Positions 60,400 through 64,000 of a stretch of 64,000 nucleotides of DNA are shown piece by piece; position 1 is the first letter of the stretch; each line of letters begins with the position of its first letter. The position numbers were made by a program, and so were the translations under genes. Origin of the DNA: Epiperipatus broadwayi (Eukaryota > Onychophora > Udeonychophora > Euonychophora > Peripatidae). The stretch is from the NCBI GenBank assembly GCA_028023455.1, contig JAQFVV010006197.1, forward strand, positions 19,033,254 to 19,097,253, given 5' to 3'. The notes beneath the pieces were generated by a model. It had not been told where the DNA came from, searched no databases, and was given only the letters and a program-made list of their open reading frames with translations.

Positions 60400-63300
60400 A
60401 GTGATATTAATATATTAGCTTAGGTCGGAAGTATGTGTGAAATGGGTTAAGTGTGATATTTTTTCATCTTAAATTTTTGAGTACTTCTTTTCATGATGTT
60501 TTTTTTTCTTCACATTTGTCAACTTATTAAACGGTGTCAGATTTTAACTATAAATTTACATTTACAATACATATATATTATATACAATTTATTAATATAT
60601 TTTAACCCATTAGATAATATAAAAAAATCGATTTGCTATTTAGAAAATTATGCAAATATATTTTTTTTTGTTTTCAGACTTCAACTTCAGGAAAATAATA
60701 CAAAAGGATCGTTGTTTTGTAAGAATAACAAAATAAGTAAAGAATATCCCCATCTCCCATTCTTTTATATTTCCATTGAATTTTTTTTTACCGGTAGTAA
60801 ACTAAATAATGTCATTATTAGTTATTGTATTCTTTATAAACAAAAATCCACAGCCTAATTATATTTCTGCTGTTCTCTCAATAATTATTATTTTAAAATC
60901 GTACTAATAATTAAATTGTTCAACTAAAAATATGAAAAAGAATATTCTTTATAAAATAAGGCTTAAAAAATATTAAATAGTTATATTTATTTAAAAAAAA
61001 ATCTTTTATTTAGTATAATATCGAACAATTCTTAGCTGGAAAATAAAACAGTCAACTCTCACGACTCGGCGTTTGATTAGCCTGGTGAATATTAGCTTTC
61101 GATTTAGAAGATGGGGAAGCCTTTGTCTTACAATAGCCTGCTTTATTTTTAACCTACATATAAGGTTTCATTAAAGCATACAATGTTCTAAAAGTGAAAT
61201 GTTATACTAAATTGTATTAAGCGGATAACAAGTAACAACAACCTAACAAAGATGATTACTAAATATCACCACTTGGTTCATAATACGCTTTTATTAATTA
61301 TTTATACATGCATTCAATGATACAACGTAATATACACACATACAAACATCTGAGAATAGTGGCTGCCTATGAACTATTAAGTATAATAGAAGACAAATGG
61401 TCTTGACTTTCTTTAGTTAGAGACTGATTTATAATATTATATTTACATTTACTTTAAGTGTGCTACAAATCGATATTTCTGATCAGTCAGAATAATTAAT
61501 AAGGGCAAACATGGTTTAATATATATATATATTTATTTTAGTGATTGGATATTTGACTCTGCATGGAGTTGCAAATAAAAAAAACAACAGCCTATAAGTG
61601 GGTGTTTATTGTTATAACTGTGACCAAAAACAGCATAAATAAATTGGTTTGTAAGTTATTCTGCTTTTCGAATTATATTGAGTCTGGTTATTTTGGTGCA
61701 TTCATTAAGGTTTAAACTTTTGGTCGACCTTAAAATAATGGGTGCATTTGAAATACGTATACAATGGGAGAGGATTATTCTAATTTTCGGACAAAGAATT
61801 ACTTTATGATATTGAGTGCTCTTTAAATCAGTATTTCAAGTTGGATATGTACATTTTTAAAACTCATTATTTTTTAATTTAAATGCATTTAATATAATCG
61901 TTTAATGAGTGTGCCCATTAGATAATCATGTGGTCCACTTTTTAAATCCACAAATGCTATTAATAAGATCAGTTTGAGTTTAAAATAAGATTGAAAAAGA
62001 ATCATAGAGTAGCAGATTTTCCACACAACTTTTAAAATAGTTACATTAAAAATATGTACAAAAAGTAAATTCATTAATAACTAAATAAAGTTAGTAAGTA
62101 ATACAATAATGATGAATAATGTACAGTATAATATAACAAATTATAACGATATGTACATGCAATTAAAAAAAGAAACAAGTTTAAATAACACTAAAAGTCC
62201 ATGAAGCAAAACCATATACAATAAATAAGTAAATAAATAAATGTATGCAACTTTTGAACAAATAATAATAATCTAATAAATACATTACAAAATATCTATA
62301 AAAATTACAATGTAAATTTTAGATACTTTTGTCCTTATGACAGATATCCCATTTCTGCAGCAATGCTATTTACAGCCAGTAATGATTTATCAATAATAAA
62401 AAAAAGTAAAAAAACCTCTACATCTCAAAGTCACCCAAGTAGCCTATATTTCTAACTAATCACACTTTTTCAAATTCTAATTCTTTTGTTTCTGGATAAC
62501 AGAAGAGTTTCAGATAACCACCAATTCCCTGATTTAATCATTAAAACCATTAAGATATTAATATGCAATAGTGAGATAACAATACCTTCAGGTTGTCAGT
62601 CTGATCCTTATATCTCTACATTTTACCTGATATACCTTTGAATATGGTAGAATAAGTATGTAGTCAAATAGACTGATTAATAAAAAGATTAAAAAAAAGA
62701 TGAAGTTATGAATGAAGCATTGATTATCTATATTAAATTACACAAATTTTAATGTAATTCATATGAAAACACTGAACTTCTTACATATTTTAAATATATA
62801 CTGTCCTGGTAACTATTAATGAACTTGACATAATCACTAAGATAACTTTGCTACCTTAAATTCTTTACCAAACACAATTGCATTTAGCACATGATAGACA
62901 GAAATTTACTTGCAGTAAAAATGTATATTTTGTCTATCAAAGCCAGAATTTTTATATTAATAATACAATATCAATTTAGTGTTTCCTAATTCAAATAGGC
63001 TTCAAACCAATTTAAAGTAAAAAATCCTTCAAACTACTTTGCTCCAATGTGTTTCATGAAATGCGAATTTGTTTCTTGTAAATGACCTGCTATATTTATC
63101 TCATATGCTAAGTTTCACACAATTCTAATATAAATGTTCAATTAGCTTGATAATAATGACTAATGACCTTTTGAAATATAAACTTAATGTCATTAACTGA
63201 TATACTACATAAGGACATCAATAAAAGACCTGCAAAACATGGGTCTAATCTTTGAAAATTTCATCATCTTCACCAAGCAATTCCAACTAAGAGGCAGTTT

Positions 63301-64000
63301 AATCTAAGACTGGCAGGAATTAGTGATTTATTCTAACAAGATTAAAACTATACTCCATTTTTTTAAAACTATTTGTATTGGGTTTAAAAATTGAGATAAG
63401 AGATCAACAGAATGTAAATATTACTAAGTCTTCAGATCACTACTAGCAGCATCTTTTGATTATTAAATATTACACTAAATGGCATAAAATAGTGAGAATA
63501 GAAAAATTTACTAATATAATATATAATATAATATCATTTATAAGATGCAAATTTATTTTTGTTCCAAAGACTCTGAAGCAAAACTAGCAAAATGATTTTT
63601 TTAATAACCTGAAATAACATTTTGCTTCAATAAAAATATAAACAACATCTGCAATTTGATGGTTTAAAAGACTTGTTATTGTTTATAACAGTTTAAAAAT
63701 GAGGATGCTCAAATAAATTGTGTCAAGTTGGTGGGTGAGAAGTAAAGGCAAACCAGAACCAAGAATGATCAATAATTATTATTTGGTAACATTAACCCAC
63801 TGAATAGTAATCTCATGCAAAAAGCTTTACTTTAGATAATTTACAGATTTAAAAATGAACACTGAAATACTTTCTGAAACTAAATGAACATCATTTATAT
63901 AATTGTAGGGTACAATGTCCCCACACCCCATGTAAAAGTTCTGGAAAAAATTGCAGATAAATTACTCTTAATATTAAGAAAGGATAGCTATAAATATTCC
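60400..64000. other. Unassigned DNA; CpG retained in first half
   Basis: A 121-codon frame at 60493-60858 spans an acceptor-like tract (ending tttgttttcag at 60677) and a gtaaga site (60719); the enclosed 41 nt are open in two frames, but nothing in the peptide is recognisable. CpGs remain at roughly random frequency until about 61760 and then fade. From 61900 to the end the DNA is featureless and AT-rich, with no RNA gene or transposon recognised. Confidence 0.4.

Noticed and set aside
60493-60858. 121-codon open frame
   Set aside because: Low-complexity F/I/Y/N-rich translation, no recognisable domain; at most it contains a short splice-bounded segment, noted separately as weak.
1-64000. 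CRISPR arrays, prokaryotic operons, phage genes
   Set aside because: No regularly spaced exact repeats, no dense coding and no ribosome-binding sites; the sequence is eukaryotic.

Overview
The window reads as animal nuclear DNA, roughly three-quarters A+T, with no complete protein-coding gene, no rRNA and no functional tRNA. The base composition, the mixture of RTE-type LINEs, a Penelope-like element, a Ty3/gypsy integrase remnant, a mariner, a hAT-type MITE and tRNA-derived SINEs, and the general scarcity of CpG (implying a methylated genome) point to an invertebrate with a large, repeat-rich genome. The species cannot be named from the sequence. The stretch is intergenic or, more likely, lies inside introns of a large gene: one short open segment with good splice signals (57798-57868, + strand) and a weaker one (29685-29740) are the only candidate host exons.

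Layout. 0-5 kb: a 3' RTE LINE piece with its tandem TGATGA-type tail (160-668), then a diverged satellite-like repeat in three tandem copies (4150-4860). 5-13 kb: an old duplication pair (6640/7092), a deletion-derived mariner with both terminal repeats (9288-9716), a frameshifted LINE C-terminus (10105-11215, minus) and a SINE (12197-12296). 13-16 kb: two minus-strand LINE remnants separated by a 325-bp hAT MITE with a perfect 8-bp target duplication (14698-15022). 16-24 kb: SINE pieces, a clean 2 x 115-bp tandem duplication and a gypsy integrase pseudogene. 24-32 kb: a CpG-retaining patch, a broken RTE element (about 27.3-29.2 kb) and another minus-strand LINE tail (31185-31534). 32-42 kb: mostly featureless AT-rich DNA, with inverted copies of the 4-kb satellite at 35.4-36.2 kb, a hairpin and SINEs.

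43-48.4 kb holds two very different inverted structures. One is a near-perfect palindrome with arms of about 415 bp and an 18-nt loop. The other is a head-to-head pair of diverged Penelope-like retroelement copies flanked by long direct repeats. Both carry a GTCGAAACGT-type motif near their outer ends. 55.6-59.3 kb is a field of diverged roughly 120-180-bp repeats interrupted by the most striking object in the window: a 581-bp fold-back element (58096-58676) with two 191-bp arms differing at one base, a second nested 45-bp inverted repeat, and a 12-bp direct repeat on each side. 60-64 kb has an RTE scrap and a CpG-retaining patch but no recognised gene.

Nothing here forms an operon or pathway. 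The biology is that of successive retrotransposon and DNA-transposon insertions, with the fold-back element and the two inverted dimers as the best candidates for undescribed structures.
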